A DNA stretch of 64,000 nucleotides from Amia ocellicauda (GCF_036373705.1 NC_089858.1:14062249-14126248); one strand, 5' to 3'. Counted from the first letter of the stretch, positions 46,917 through 58,900 are shown. A program made the numbers and translations. The notes: generated from the letters alone by a model not told the origin.

Positions 46917-48085
46917 TCAGTACCCCTCATCAGCCCATGTGACCTCATAGTCAGGGTAACGGGCCTGCAACTTCTCAGTGGCAACCGCATGGTTGGCTCG
47001 ACCAAAACCCTGCCAGGGAGAGAGCGAGAGATGCATTTTCACAATTATTTGTTATTGTATTTATTCTATACTTTGTTGTATCTGTAAATGCTTTGACAAC
47101 AATTGTGTAAAGCTCGTTTTTAATTTAAATTTGAGAGAGAGGTGGAGCTAAAACAGCTGATCTCTCTGCTCCATCAGTCAGAGCCCGATAGCTCCCAGTA
47201 AACTCAGTACAGTCCAGTCCAGTCCACTGTGCACTGGGACTGAGTTCAGGACCAGGTAATGCAGATCCAGGACCCGGACAGCACCCTGTTCCCCCTGCCC
47301 CCTCTCACCATAGAGTATCCATAGACATGTATCTTCTTGGCCTGGCTGTCATGCCTGATCCTACCCCCCCCAAGGCACTCACAGTCCAGCCCGCCACCGC
47401 GCTCGATCTCCTCTGCAACGCGGTCGTAGATGTCAGCTGGAGACAGGGGAGAGAAAGAGGGTTGTTCTTTAATGTACCTGTAAATGCTGTGGCAGAACCT
47501 GTGTAAACTTGTCCTGTCAATAAAGCTTGTTTTGAATTTGAGTCTGATCTGATAAGCACAGCAGCTGTAGAATTAGCGTGCATCCCAGTCCAGCATGCAC
47601 TCTATGACACTGTACTGTATTCATTTATACTGCATTGTACTACACTAGATTACAATTCATTTCAATACACTGTACTCTATTACATAGTACTGCACTGGAC
47701 TACTGTGCATTATTGTACTGCACAACTCTATTAACACTGCACTGTAATTCTCTATATTGTTCTGTACGGAAATGTGTTCACTGTATTATCTAATTCAGCA
47801 GGTCTCCCCGCAGCAGTAGCTGTAAATGGAGGTCGGGAGCAGCGTGAACACCATGAAAATAACGCTACGGGGTGCAGCTATAGCCTATACAGAGATTTAC
47901 ACACATTTGGCTTGCACACATCCCCACTCACCATGGTACTCGGCCCACGCGTACCCACGTACGATATCTTTACTAGGGGTCTCGTCACCTATCGCCGTAG
48001 TTTGGACCCGGATCAGTACGTATTTGAAGACCCCATTGGGGTCGATGTCCGCTTCGGCAATCGCAGCTAACCGGGCGCTCGCCAT
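46917..48085 (-). CDS. phpt1: PHPT1, 14-kDa phosphohistidine phosphatase
   Basis: Three exons (48085-47932, 47436-47309, 47009-46917) join to 124 codons; human has 125 residues. The start [16 protein letters not shown] aligns with the human N-terminus. Conserved blocks are [43 protein letters not shown] and [13 protein letters not shown]. The catalytic His of the family is His51 here (His53 in human), just before the first junction. Lys21 and the CECLGGGR loop, which bind phosphate in the human enzyme, are kept. The enzyme removes phosphate from phosphohistidine in cytosolic proteins. It lies head to tail with mamdc4. Its introns contain LINE-tail fragments only. Confidence 0.97.
47036..47130. 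repeat. LINE-tail-like fragment, phpt1 intron 2
   Basis: AATGCTTTGACAACAATTGTGTAAAGC followed by a T- and A-rich end resembles fish L2-type 3' tails. A second related piece (TCAATAAAGCTTGTTTTGAA) lies at about 47470-47545 in intron 1. Confidence 0.5.
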
Positions 48086-48120
48086 GACAGTGTGCACCGG
48101 CGTCTGCCCTCACCGCACTC

Positions 48121-48128
48121 ACTTCCGG
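48121..48128 (-). promoter_or_regulatory. phpt1: ETS-family site in phpt1 promoter
   Basis: CCGGAAGT on the minus strand, 35 bases before the start codon. This is the core GABP/ELK motif, common in TATA-less housekeeping promoters. Confidence 0.6.
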
Positions 48129-48149
48129 GTCTGACACTCACTGCCGCAT

Positions 48150-48169
48150 TGCATTCTGGAACTGGTAGT
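48150..48169 (-). promoter_or_regulatory. phpt1: ZNF143/SBS-like site in phpt1 promoter
   Basis: ACTACCAGTTCCAGAATGCA matches the vertebrate ZNF143 promoter motif (ACTACAATTCCCAGAATGCA) at 17 of 20 positions. It lies 65-84 bases upstream of the phpt1 start codon, next to an ETS site. Confidence 0.55.
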
Positions 48170-48899
48170 CTTCAGAATCTGCGACTGACGCACATGTTAC
48201 GGTTACTATTTCCACGTTGAATTATACTCTGGTTTAAGGCTGGGCATTTTATACAGAAATACCACGACACTGCCCCTAGATGCCACTGCATTCAATAACA
48301 CTTGCGCCTCACAGAAGAGACAAGGGGAAGTGATGCTACACAGGACAGTGGCGGCTCCAGGATTTGAATATTGACCGGGCAGAACAAAATCATTATGGGC
48401 AACAAAAGACGAAACAATACCTAAGGTCCCTGCACCACTGACACCCAATAACGGAAACCTATAGAATTTTTTTTAATGCATCTAGGGGCTGTAAAATCAA
48501 TCTAATATTTATCGCTATCAGAATTTTGCTTTACTGATAATTGACCTGCTTTTTTGCATGCAACAAATAAAGGGCTCAAAGTACGTACATAACTACGGAA
48601 GCGTATTGCCGTAAAAATAATGCCACAGGTTCAACACTTTTTTAATTCACTCAACTCTCTTAATAGTTACACAATATGTGGGCATTAGGTAATGGCAATT
48701 ACTTATAACATGAATAAGGCCTGTAGAAAATGAACTAATTAACTTTTACATTTTGAAAACCTCACTTAAATGGGAAGTGTTGGCCATTTTAAGCAGATCG
48801 GGAATATGTGTTTATTTTAGTAGTAGCCTACCAATTAAGAGAACATATCCCTTCCAAAAACAAATGTACTAGTCCTAATTGCTACTAAAGTAGGAGGTG

Positions 48900-49148
48900 T
48901 CAAGGTTTTGTTTTAAAAATGTATATAACCTTATCATAATTTAAGCTGTCCATAAGGTTCCTCTCAAATCTCAACAGACACAGGGAGTTCAGGCGCCCTG
49001 TGAACATGGAGCTCCTACCCGCTGTCTTTATACGGTTGATGCTGGAAAAGAGTCGCTCAACAGTGCATGTAGTCATTGGAAGGGTAATAAGAACCTTGAG
49101 CAAATTGTGTATGTTTGGAAATATCTTGTCACTGCAGCAGTCCAACAC
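48900..49148 (-). pseudogene. hAT transposase C-terminal fragment (hATC dimerisation region)
   Basis: An 82-residue open stretch holds LITLPMTTCTVERLFSSINR and RLNSLCLLRFERNLM. These are the hallmarks of the hAT C-terminal dimerisation region of ZMYM1-like and KRAB-A/TTF-type transposases. The N-terminal part of the same gene lies at 51290-51620 and 53031-53062, separated by LINE and Tc1 insertions. Confidence 0.85.
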
Positions 49149-49439
49149 GACTAGAGTCGACTAGAGTTGGAAACATCTGTCCGTGTGCAGACTTTATGTG
49201 CTGCATAAATATAGACACCTCTGCCTAGGTTAGATTGATGCCATACAACTTGGTTGCCTCATTGCAACCTGTCCGTGAGATATGTAATATTTAGCTAAAA
49301 CTAATGCAAAGAGCTTTTTTCAATATTACAACAGCAAGAGGTCAATAAAGGAGGAAGTGAAACAGCTAAAGGGCAAAAATGGAAGAATCTTGGAAAATGA
49401 ACAAGATGTGGCAAATGTTCTAAATTAGTATTTCACAGA

Positions 49440-49570
49440 GGTTTTCACAAAAGAAACAACGGATGACATGCCACAGGTTAACAATCAGTCCAGTCAAATC
49501 CTAAGAGAGATCGTAATAAATGAGGAGGAGGTACTAAAGGGACTAGCAGAATTAAAAACAGACAAATCGG
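49440..49570 (+). repeat. Inverted LINE fragment
   Basis: A plus-strand copy of the reverse-transcriptase start (FTKETTDDMPQVNNQ, then EEEVLKGLAELKT). It is the inverted duplicate of the minus-strand LINE segment at about 49640-49790, which makes a hairpin-like arrangement with arms of about 130 bases. Confidence 0.85.
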
Positions 49571-51290
49571 CCGACAAAAGCGGCCTATAAATAATTTCCA
49601 TAATTTCTTTAAGTACTGTTGGAAATATCCCATCTGGCCCAGGTGATTTGTTTGTTTTCAATTCTGCTAGTCCCTTTAGTACCTCCTCCTCATTTATCCT
49701 GATCTCTCTTAGGATTTGACTGGACTGGTTGTTAACCTGTGGCATGTTAACCATTTTTTCTTTTGTAAAAACTACATTTGCCACATCTTTGCATTAGTTT
49801 TAGCTCTAAGAGCTATGTTTCTTTCTATTTCCCTCTTTGCTTTCCTGATCAATTTTTTAAGATCTCTTTGCAGTTCAGCATATCCTTTGTATTTTGTTTA
49901 GTCTCTATCCCTTTTGTATGCGCTATACAACATTTTCTCATTCTCTTGATATGTTTTTTGCATACTTCTATTAAACCATTTTGGCCAATGTTTTTTGGTG
50001 CTCAATTTGCTAAGTTTTGGTACAAATTTCTCCTGAGTCTCAAGTAGTATATTCTTAAAATATAACCATCAATTTTCAACTAACTCTGTATCCAGTGTGC
50101 TCCAGTCTACCTCTTCTAAGTGCCGCCTCATACCTTCAAGGTTTGCTTTTCTAAAATTGTAGACCATTGTTTTAGACTTGGTCCTTGTTTTTTGAAAGAA
50201 TGCCTCAAAACCTAACCATATTGTGATCACAGTTTGCCATTGGTTCTATGACTAGTGTCCCTCTGACCAGGGGCGTCGCAAGGGGGTAGGCAAACCGAGC
50301 TGGAAGCGGGCCCCCAAAGAGAAAACACCGTCAGCACCCCCACCCCAGCTCTCACCATTGAAAACACCGTCAGCACCCCCCCCCCCCCCCCGTTATCACC
50401 GGAGAAAACACTGGAAAATATTTTGCCTAGGGCCTCTACAGACTCTAGAGTCGCCATTGCCTCTGACTCTATCTTGGTCATTTGAAAAGATCAAGTCAAT
50501 GCATGCGCTCTCTCTGGTTGGTTCCCTGACAAATTGAGTTAGAAAGCAGTCATTTACCATCTCAACCATTTCTATTTCTGCTTCTGTAGTCCCCACTGGG
50601 AAATTTAAATCCCCCATTATAACAGCCACATCCTTGCTACATACAGTCCTCTGTACAGTGCAACATCTTTCTGAATATCTGAGTTGGGTCGTCTGTAACA
50701 CACTCCTACCACTAATCCTCCGGATATTTTATTCTAAAGTTTAACCCACACAGACTCTGTTTCATTACTGGGATCTAATTTGAGTTCTTCTGCCTCTTAT
50801 GCTACCCCACCACCTCTTCGATTTTGCCTGTACTGTGTGTATCCTTTCAACTTGTATTCATCCCCATCATTTTCTGTAAGCCATGTTTCTGTCACTCCTA
50901 CAACATCATAGTCACACGCCAGCACTGTGGCTTCTAGGTCTAACATATTGATCCTTATACACCTGGCATTGAGGCACAAACATTTCAGGACTTTCCTACT
51001 AGCAGTTTCCCTTTGTTTTCCTTAGTGGAACATCTCCCATTGTCAGAGCTGGTCCCTAGTTTAAATAGTTTAAAAGATTCTCAATTACTCTGCACATACG
51101 CTCTTCCAATGCATTAACCCCCTTTCTGTTTAGGTGTAGACTGTCTGGTTTGTACATGTCCCATCTGCACCTCCCAGAAGAAAGACCAATGCTCCATAAA
51201 CCTAAAACCCTCTTCCCTACACCAAGATTTCAACCATGTGTTAAACCTTCTAATCTCAGCCTGTCTCCCTGGCCATGCACGTGGTACTGG
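49490..51290 (-). mobile_element. CR1-like LINE, 3'-truncated and interrupted
   Basis: Minus-strand pieces in order: a WLKSWCREEGFRFMEHW-like ORF1 end (about 51230), an endonuclease start (CDYDVVGVTETWLTE, about 50880), the GDLNFP endonuclease motif (about 50610), and the reverse-transcriptase start (ELKTNKSPGPDGIFP, about 49650). Stops and a small hAT insertion break the frames. The polymerase core is missing. It split the hAT transposase gene. Confidence 0.8.
50268..50459. mobile_element. Small hAT MITE with 8-bp target duplication
   Basis: 192 bases between perfect direct copies of CCTCTGAC (50260-50267 and 50460-50467). Its ends are inverted: CAGGGGCGTCGC and CAATGGCGACTC. The 8-base duplication and CA..GGCG ends indicate hAT mobilisation. 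It has no coding capacity and includes a C homopolymer. Confidence 0.85.
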
Positions 51291-51620
51291 AAGTATTTAA
51301 GAGAAAACTAATAGCCCTCTCTTTGATCTCCCCATTATAAATATAAAATAGACAGACCGCTACCAGCTCTCATTTTGAAATGTCCTTACACTCATCAGCT
51401 AGGATAGCAAAGTAGGTGTCCTTCTCATGCAGCTCCTTCTTAATTCTGCGTAGCAAGAGAGTTGCTGCAGAATCAAGTAAATCATTTTGTATTTCATGGC
51501 TGGTCATTGTGGCGTTTTTAGGGATAGCATCAAGCCTACTTTGAATCTCTGGATCATATTTGCACAACAGTTTAAATAACTCCCAGAAATTGCCCCTGTT
51601 ATGCGCATCTTCATTTTCCC
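51290..51620 (-). pseudogene. hAT transposase N-terminal/central fragment
   Basis: The reading frame shows RENEDAHNRGNFWELFKLL, HEIQNDLLDSAATLL and YFAILADECKDISK, characteristic of ZMYM1-like hAT transposases. After an in-frame stop, ELVAVCL and YIYNGEIKERAI continue the same protein. The Tc1 element at 51623 interrupts it, and the upstream codons resume at 53031 on its far side. Confidence 0.85.
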
Positions 51621-51622
51621 TA

Positions 51623-53028
51623 CAGTGGGGGAAAAAAGTATTTGATCCCCTGCTGATTTTGTACATTTGCCCACTGACAAAGAAATTATCAGTCTATAAT
51701 TTTAATGGTAGGTGTATTTTAACAGTGAGAGACAGAATAACAACAAAAAAATCCAGAAAAACGCATTTCAAAAAAGTTATAAATTGATTTGCATGTTAAT
51801 GAGGGAAGTAAGTATTTGACCCCTTCGACTTAGTACTTGGTGGCAAAACCCTTGTTGGCAATCACAGAGGTCAGACGTTTCTTGTAGTTGGCCACCAGGT
51901 TTGCACACATCTCAGGAGGGATTTTGTCCCACTCCTCTTTGCAGATCCTCTCCAAGTCATTAAGGTTTCGAGGCTGACGTTTGGCAACTCGAACCTTCAG
52001 CTCCCTCCACAGATTTTCTATGGGATTAAGGTCTGGAGACTGGCTAGGCAACTCCAGGACCTTAATGTGCTTGAGCCACTCCTTTGTTGCCTTGGCTGTG
52101 TGTTATGGGTCATTGTCATGCTGGAATACCCATCCACGACCCATTTTCAATGCCCTGGCTGAGGGAAGGAGGTTCTCACCCAAGATTTGACGGTACATGG
52201 CCCCGTCCATCGTCCCTTTGATGCGGTGCAGTTGTCCTGTCCCCTTAGCAGAAAAACACCCCCAAAGCATAATGTTTCCACCTCCATGTTTGACGGTGGG
52301 GATGGTGTTCTTGGGGTCATTCCTCCTCCTCCAAACACGGCGAGTTGAGTTGATGCCAAAGAGCTCGATTTTGGTCTCATCTGACCACAACACTTTCACC
52401 CAGTTCTCCTCTGAATCATTCAGATGTTCACTGGCAAACTTCAGACGGGCCTGTACATGTGCTTTCTTGAGCAGGGGGACCTTGCGGGCGCTGCAGGATT
52501 TCAGTCCTTCACGGCGTAGTGTGTTACCAATTGTTTTCTTGGTGACTATGGTCCCAGCTGCCTTGAGATCATTAACAAGATCCTCCCGTGTAGTTCTGGG
52601 CTGATTCCTCACCATTCTCATGATCATTGAAACTCCACGAGGTGAGATCTTGCATGGAGCCCCAGACCGAGGGAGACTGACAGTTATTTTGTGTTTCTTC
52701 CATTTGCGAATAATCGCACCAACTGTTGTCACCTTCTCACCAAGCTGCTTGGCGATGGTCTTGTAGCCCATTCCAGCCTTGTAGGTCTACAATCTTGTCC
52801 CTGACATCCTTGGACAGCTCTTTGGTCTTGGCCATGGTGGAGAGTTTGGAATCTGATTGATTGATTGCTTCTGTGGACAGGTGTCTTTTATACAGGTAAT
52901 GAGCTGAGATTAGGAGCAGTCCCTTTAAGAGAGTGCTCCTGATCTCAGCTCGTTACCTGTATAAAAGACACCTGGGAGCCAGAAATCTTGCTGATTGATA
53001 GGGGATCAAATACTTTTTTACCTCACTG
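51623..53028 (-). mobile_element. Tc1-like transposon (DD34E type), degenerate
   Basis: A 1406-bp element. Its ends CAGTGGGGGAAAAAAGTATT and, inverted, CAGTGAGGTAAAAAAGTATT are flanked by TA at 51621-51622 and 53029-53030. Near the right end is a strong internal palindrome built on AGGTGTCTTTTATACAGGTAA (about 52880-52975). It sits inside the hAT transposase fragment. Confidence 0.95.
51830..52835 (-). pseudogene. Tc1 transposase pseudogene
   Basis: The frame starts [18 protein letters not shown], then shifts after a 2-base loss near 52785. It continues as [18 protein letters not shown] through the first catalytic Asp ([11 protein letters not shown]) and the second (FQHDNDP), meets a stop at about 52103, and resumes with [14 protein letters not shown] holding the Glu. 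Two disabling changes make it inactive. It clearly differs from the DD36E copies in this window. Confidence 0.95.
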
Positions 53029-53904
53029 TATGTCCTCAAAGAGTGATCTTCTGTTTAGCACACAGCATCACAATATACAATACAACGTTAATATGCTCCT
53101 GATTCATTTCTATTCTTTTTGAATGTATTGTTTTTGAATTTAACTAGTGGAGCACAGTCCCTCGTTCAGACTCGAAGGTGTGTTTGTAGTCACTGTACTT
53201 GCTGACAGCTACGGTGTGAGCCTTGCTAGTTTCGTGCTTGTTGCAAGCCATTCGTGTGTGTTTTCTAAATTATAATCTCTCTAGATGGCTCTGGATTGAA
53301 TTGGCCGTGATAATTCTAATATTTTACATGTTTATCTTCTGTTTCATAGCAACTGCAGACGGACAACATGATTGGGTATTGTTTCCATCCAGTTCCTTAC
53401 AAATTTTTAGGCGGGCCAATGAGAAAATTGGTCGGGCCAAGGCACGCCCAGGCCCAATAGTGCAGCCACCAATGGAGCAGGAGGCACAATTTCAAACGCT
53501 TCAGCACCGCGCCATTGTCGTTGGCTTAAACGCGATCCTCTTACACATTTAGCATTGCTCTTTAATAATTCCAAACAATTGATTTTTGTTTTCCTTCAAT
53601 ACTTTCTGTCACTTTAATATTCATTTGCAGTTCAGTTCACAAAATCAAAAACAAGACAAATCTGATTTTACCAGAGGCGTCAATAAGGTCTTGCAATTCT
53701 GTTATTTCCCAGAGAAGCTCATATAGCCAATTAATGAATATGCATCAAATAGGGCTATCAAAACACAGTTTCCATTCTGTATAAGGAATTGTTAACTTTA
53801 TAAAATACATTACATTTCTCTAGATATTCGTGAAAAAAAACCATTGTTTAATAATGTGTTTGCAGATCGTCTCTGTGCAACCCCCCCCAACAACTGTATG
53901 GGCT

Positions 53905-54070
53905 GTGCGTGTCTATTGGACTCTAGTGTGTGTGTGTGCGCGTGTCTGTTGGGCTCTGTGTGTTTGTGTGCATGTCTATTGAATTGGGGTCTGTGTGTGT
54001 GTGCGTGTCTCTTGGGCTCTGTGTGTGTGTGCGTGTCTCTTGGGCTCTGTGTATTTGTGTGTCTATTGGG

Positions 54071-54107
<37 letters not shown>

Positions 54108-54685
54108 TCTTGGGCTCTGTGTGTTTGTGTGCGTCTATTGGGGTCTGTGTGTGTGTGCGTGTCTATTGGTCTCTGTGTGTGTGTGCGCGTGTCTGTTGGG
54201 CTCTGTGTTTGTGTGTGTTTATTGGGGTCTGTGTGTGTGTGCGTGTCTATTGGGGTCTGTGTGTGTGTGTGTGTCTCTTGGGCTCTGTGTGTTTGTGTGT
54301 GTCTATTGGGGTCTGTGTGTGTGTGCGTGTCTATTGAATTGAGGTCTGTGTGTGTGTGCGTGTCTCTTGGGGTCTGTGTGTGTGTTTGTGTGCGTCTATT
54401 GGGGTCTGTGTGTGTGTGCGTGTCTATTGGTCTCTGTGTGTGTGTGTGTGCGCGTGTCTGTTGGGCTCTGTGTTTGTGTGCATGTCTATTGAATTGAGGT
54501 CTGTGTGTGTGTGCGTGTCTATTGGTCTCTGTGTGTGTGTGTGTGCGTGTCTCTTGGGCTCTGTGCGTTTGTGTGTGTCTATTGGGGTCTGTGTGTGTGT
54601 GCGTGTCTCTTGGGCTCTGTGTGTGTGAATGTCTATTGGGCTCTGTGTCGGTGTGTGTGTCTACTGGGGTCTGGGATGCTACGTT
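53905..54685. repeat. GT-rich minisatellite
   Basis: About 25 copies of 28-32 base units of the form CTGTGTGTGTGTGCGTGTCT-ATTGGGGT, with variants reading CTTGGGCT and ATTGAATTGGGGT. The long Asp-Thr-His frame on the minus strand and the Cys-Val frames on the plus strand come from the repeat. Confidence 0.97.
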
Positions 54686-54689
54686 ACTC

Positions 54690-55930
54690 AACATGACCTT
54701 CTTGCATCACCATGGAGATGGAAGATTACAAACTCTGTGTTGGGCAACAAGGAAATATCTCTTTTCCTCAAACTTGAATTTAAAGAAAAACAAAAAATAG
54801 GAATCTGAAGTGAAACTGCATTTCTCAGCAGAAGCAGGACTCTGAGGTCATGAAGGTCATTGAAGGTATTTTGCCAAGTTGGCTATAATGATTGCCCCTC
54901 CGCAACCCCTTTGACCAAGGTCATTGCACAATTGCACAGACTGAGTAATAAAACACACAAAAACAAACACACAAAACCCCATGTCAGGAATCTCAAGAGT
55001 CTGGTGACTTCAGTGAATCTACTGTGACGGATCTTTACTTGCATTGACAGCTGGCACTTTCAATTTAACTTATTTACCAAAGACACTAAAAAAATCAGAC
55101 TTACAACATCGTTACTTAAAACATTATTTATTTATATATAAAAATAGAAATCCTCCCCAATCAAATGGGACTTTTCCTGGAGCCACGGGGGCCCTGGGTT
55201 GTACTGAGCTGCAATGGCCAGCCCTGGTCCTGAGACGTGGTCCCACCTGGAACCAAACTTTTTTTTTTTTAATTAACTGGGAAGCTGTTAGTACAAATAT
55301 GTAAACACAGAGCCGACTCAGGGGGGATTTAAACTGCATTGACGTGTTCCAGTCTTCTTCTTCTCTTTGTTTATGCATGCACATATTAATAATTGAAATT
55401 GAAAAATATATCACAAACAACTGTAATTATAGACAAAGTAGTAGCAGTAATAATACAAATTATAACATTAGTAATAGTGAATACACATGTTGGGAGCGCA
55501 GTGGTTATCACTGGGTGTCCGCAGTCCAGGTGAGTTTCGCACTGTGCGCACATGACACCGACCGCCAGACATACAATGATTTGTGGCTGCTGTGGTTACA
55601 ACAGGACAGCGACACATTCCCGTTCATAGTCAGATGTAAGAAGCCAGTGTCAGTAGGGTCAGTCTGACTGCAGCCCAGGCTGCTCTGGCTACGAGGAAGC
55701 TGCAGTGGTCAGGGAAGGGGTGCGGGGGCAGGGCCTGGGCATTACTATAGACAGGGTGTTGCTGGGCAGCCCAGCTGTGCCAGTCACCGTGGCATTGGGC
55801 ACTCCTGCCTGCCTCTCTAGACAGAGCAACGTGGAGGACACAGGCCTTAGACAAGCCTGCATGAGACACAGGGAACGGACAGAGACGCAGAGAGACATAG
55901 AGAGACCCAGAGAGACACACAGAGATGGTA
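54690..55930. other. Intergenic DNA and entpd2 3' flank
   Basis: No exon was found. The part nearest 55930 is probably the entpd2 3' UTR, since the gene reads leftward. The remainder is AT-rich and unremarkable. Confidence 0.5.
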
Positions 55931-55934
55931 GTGT

Positions 55935-58900
55935 CTAGATGACGGTGCCGTCGCCCTTGTTCTTGCGTGACAGGTGCTGCATTAGCAGCACGAGGGCGAG
56001 GAGGAGGAGCAGCGACAGGAGAAAGAGCAGCCCCCCCCAGGCACCCGGCCGCAGTGCCTTGCGGATGCCCAGGCTCTCCCCTGGCAGCAGGCTGCTCAGA
56101 CTCAGCATGTAGCCCAGTGCCCAGCCGACGGATGTGTCCCCCGCCTGGACAGACACAGAGAGACACAGAGAGAGGGAGAGAGATGGGGACACAGTTACAC
56201 AATACAGCTGCATTGCTACAAGAAACCTATGTACAGATGCACCGTACAGCTAAACAACAATACAACAACTACACAACTGCACAATACTGCTATACCACTC
56301 ATATCTACATATCTGTAAAAATAGCTAAACAGCTGTTGAATACAGTTAAACAACAACAGAACTCTACACTACTAGTTAACTGGTAGAGAGGCAGAGAGAC
56401 CCAGAGAGAGATGAAGAAAGATGGAGAGGGATGGAGGGCTGTACCTTCTTCTGGAAGGAGATGTGTGAGAAGGTGGAGCTGTTGAAGCCGTAGCCATTGA
56501 GTGTCAGCAGCTGGATGAACACAGACACAGCACAGTAATCCTGCAGTCGCCGCTTCTGGTCTGGAGCCTTCACTACCATCTGAAGTACAGAAGAAATGGA
56601 GGGAGGGAGGGAGACATGATTATTATAAAGAGAAAAAGAACAAAACAAACACTGTCCGATATGCAGCCAGGAAGTGGGGTCAGGGGTCACACTGACCTCC
56701 TCAGCGGTCATGTTGCAGACCCTGCGTGTGGCACGGTCCAGCTGGTCAGGGGAGTTGACCAAGATCTCTGTGGTACGCAGCAGGAAACTGTGTGTGTAGA
56801 AGAATGCAGAGAACGCCTGCGAGGGAGAGAGAGAGGCAGAAATGTAGTGAATCCCTAGAGCAGACTTTCTTTTTTCCCCTTGAACTGCCCCACTCCCACT
56901 CACCATGAAGTTGCCTGTCACGGGCGGCTGGTACACCCCGTCGAAGGAGCAGCGTGAGAAGTTGCAGTTGCCGAAGCTGAAGATGCGAGAGACGTTTGCA
57001 CGGCAACGCTCATAGCTGCCCGTGCCGATCAGGAGCACGCGTTCCTGGGGCCTGTAGGGGCGGGGCTGCTGGTCCGTGGTGCAGGGCGAGTCAAACACCT
57101 CCGCCAGGGTCAGGTTCCTGACCATCCCCGCTGGCATACACGGGTGCGACACCTCCTTACTGTAGCCCTGGTCCTAGACAGGGGAAGAGGGAGGAGACAG
57201 AATCAGGCACTCAGTGTGTCAGTCAGTCAGTCAGTCAGGGTGTCAGTCAGTGTCAGCGCTGGTCAGTGTGGTGGGTGTGTACCTTGATGACCTGGGCGTG
57301 GACTTTGCGCAGCACCTGGTCCCGGCCATAGCAGAGGAAGCTGTGTGTGTAGAGCTGGTACTGCTGCCCGTAGAGCCTCAGGGACAGGCTGTTCTTCTTG
57401 TCCTCCAGCACCTCCTTTGTGGCAAAGGTGATCTGTGTCGATGCCCCCCCTAAGTCCAGCGCCCCCACTGTGTCACGGCCTGGGTTTAGCCAGCGGCCCA
57501 CAAACCCATACTGCTCCACAGAGAAAGAGAGAGAGAGAGAGAGATGGGGGGGAGGGGAGGGGAGGGGAGGGGAGGGGAGGGCAGAGGAGAGAGAACCATG
57601 AATATTACAGTTCACTTGATCAAATGCCAGAAGGGCTGGTTGATTCCCATGTGGGCTGGTTGCCCCGTGTAGACACCCGGACCGCACATCTCCAACACCA
57701 CGTCCCCCTCCCCCCACCGCACTTCGTTGGCACCCAGATCCACACTTTGGCAACACCCCCCAGCCTGACCGCACTATTGGGACCCAGACGTCACCAGCCA
57801 TCGCCCTCCTGGGTAAAAGTCCAGGGCCGTTTTTTGGTCCCAGTCCGCCCCTGCATGGACCCTACCTATATTGGCCACTAGAGGCCTCCACAGAGGAGAA
57901 TCTACAAGGGTTGCCTGGGGAAGGAGACGGTGGCTCACATCTTTAGTGAGTGCCCCTCCGCCTACAGGGTCTGGCTCCTGTTTTCTCCGTTCCTCCACAG
58001 GTTTTCCGTTCCTGCGCGGGCGACCGCCCGGCAGATCCTGTACGGTCCTACCACGGGACTAACATCTTCTACCCTGAGGTGCTGGTGGCGTGTCGTCTGC
58101 GCAGTGAAGCAGGCCCTGTGGGAGGGACGGAACATCTGTCTATTCAATAAGCAGGAGCTGGACCCGATTGTCATCGCGCGGAGGGGCATGGTGCTCGTAA
58201 GGGACTACGTCAATCTGGAGGTCCATCAGAGGGGCAAGGAGGAAGCCTATAAGAACTGGCACATACAAGATCTGGGGGAGCTCAGGATCCCATGATGGGA
58301 CCCACCTCCGGGGACGGTCAGTTCCCCCTGCTGGAGCCCGAGTCCAAGATCTTTTAATTATTTTATGGATGATTGTTTTAAAAACGATTTTAAAATGAAT
58401 CTTAACTGTTTTTAAAGATTTAGTTGTTTTTAAATCACTAATTGTTTAGGGTTTTTTTTTTGGTTTAGTTTTGTTATATTTTTTTGTCAAATACATTGTC
58501 CGTTTTGGATTTAATTTTAAATGCATTGGACCTTTTTTGTTTGTTTTTTATTTTTACCTTTTTAATTGTTTCTTTATTTTGTCCAATGCATTTTCAGTTA
58601 TTTTCAATGTATTTGACTTTTATGTTGGTGAGCAGTTTTGCTTTAATCACATTTGTTTTGTTGTTTTGTGCACGTTTATTTGAAGTTAATTATTTTGTTT
58701 TTCGTTAAAATCACAAAGATTTTAAAAATTTTAAGTGATTTTAAGAATTGATTTTAAAAGTTTTTAATCACAAGTATTAAAAATTTGAATTGTTTTTTAT
58801 CTATGTCATGTAAAATACTACACCTAATAAAACAGTATATTGGCCACTAGAGGCCTCCACAGAGGAGAATCTATAAGGGTTGCCTGGGGAAGGAGACGGA

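Larger units (their letters stand above)
48346..53474 (-). mobile_element. Composite hAT element with nested insertions
   Basis: The ends CAGTGGCGGCTC (left) and CATTGGTGGCTG (right, reverse complement) agree at 9 of 12 positions. The 8-base flanks ACACAGGA and GAGCAGGA agree at 5 of 8. Between them lie minus-strand pieces of an hAT transposase split by a LINE and by a Tc1 element. The borders are inferred and could be wrong. The transposase pieces are firmer. Confidence 0.5.

Noticed and set aside
49716-50047. Plus-strand Phe/Leu/Cys-rich open frames as a membrane protein
   Set aside because: They are antisense to a CR1-like LINE with clear reverse-transcriptase and endonuclease motifs on the minus strand.
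53810-54694. A 294-residue minus-strand open frame rich in Asp, Thr and His, with matching Cys/Val-rich frames on the plus strand
   Set aside because: It lies entirely on the GT-rich minisatellite. The periodic composition comes from the repeat and there is no family feature.
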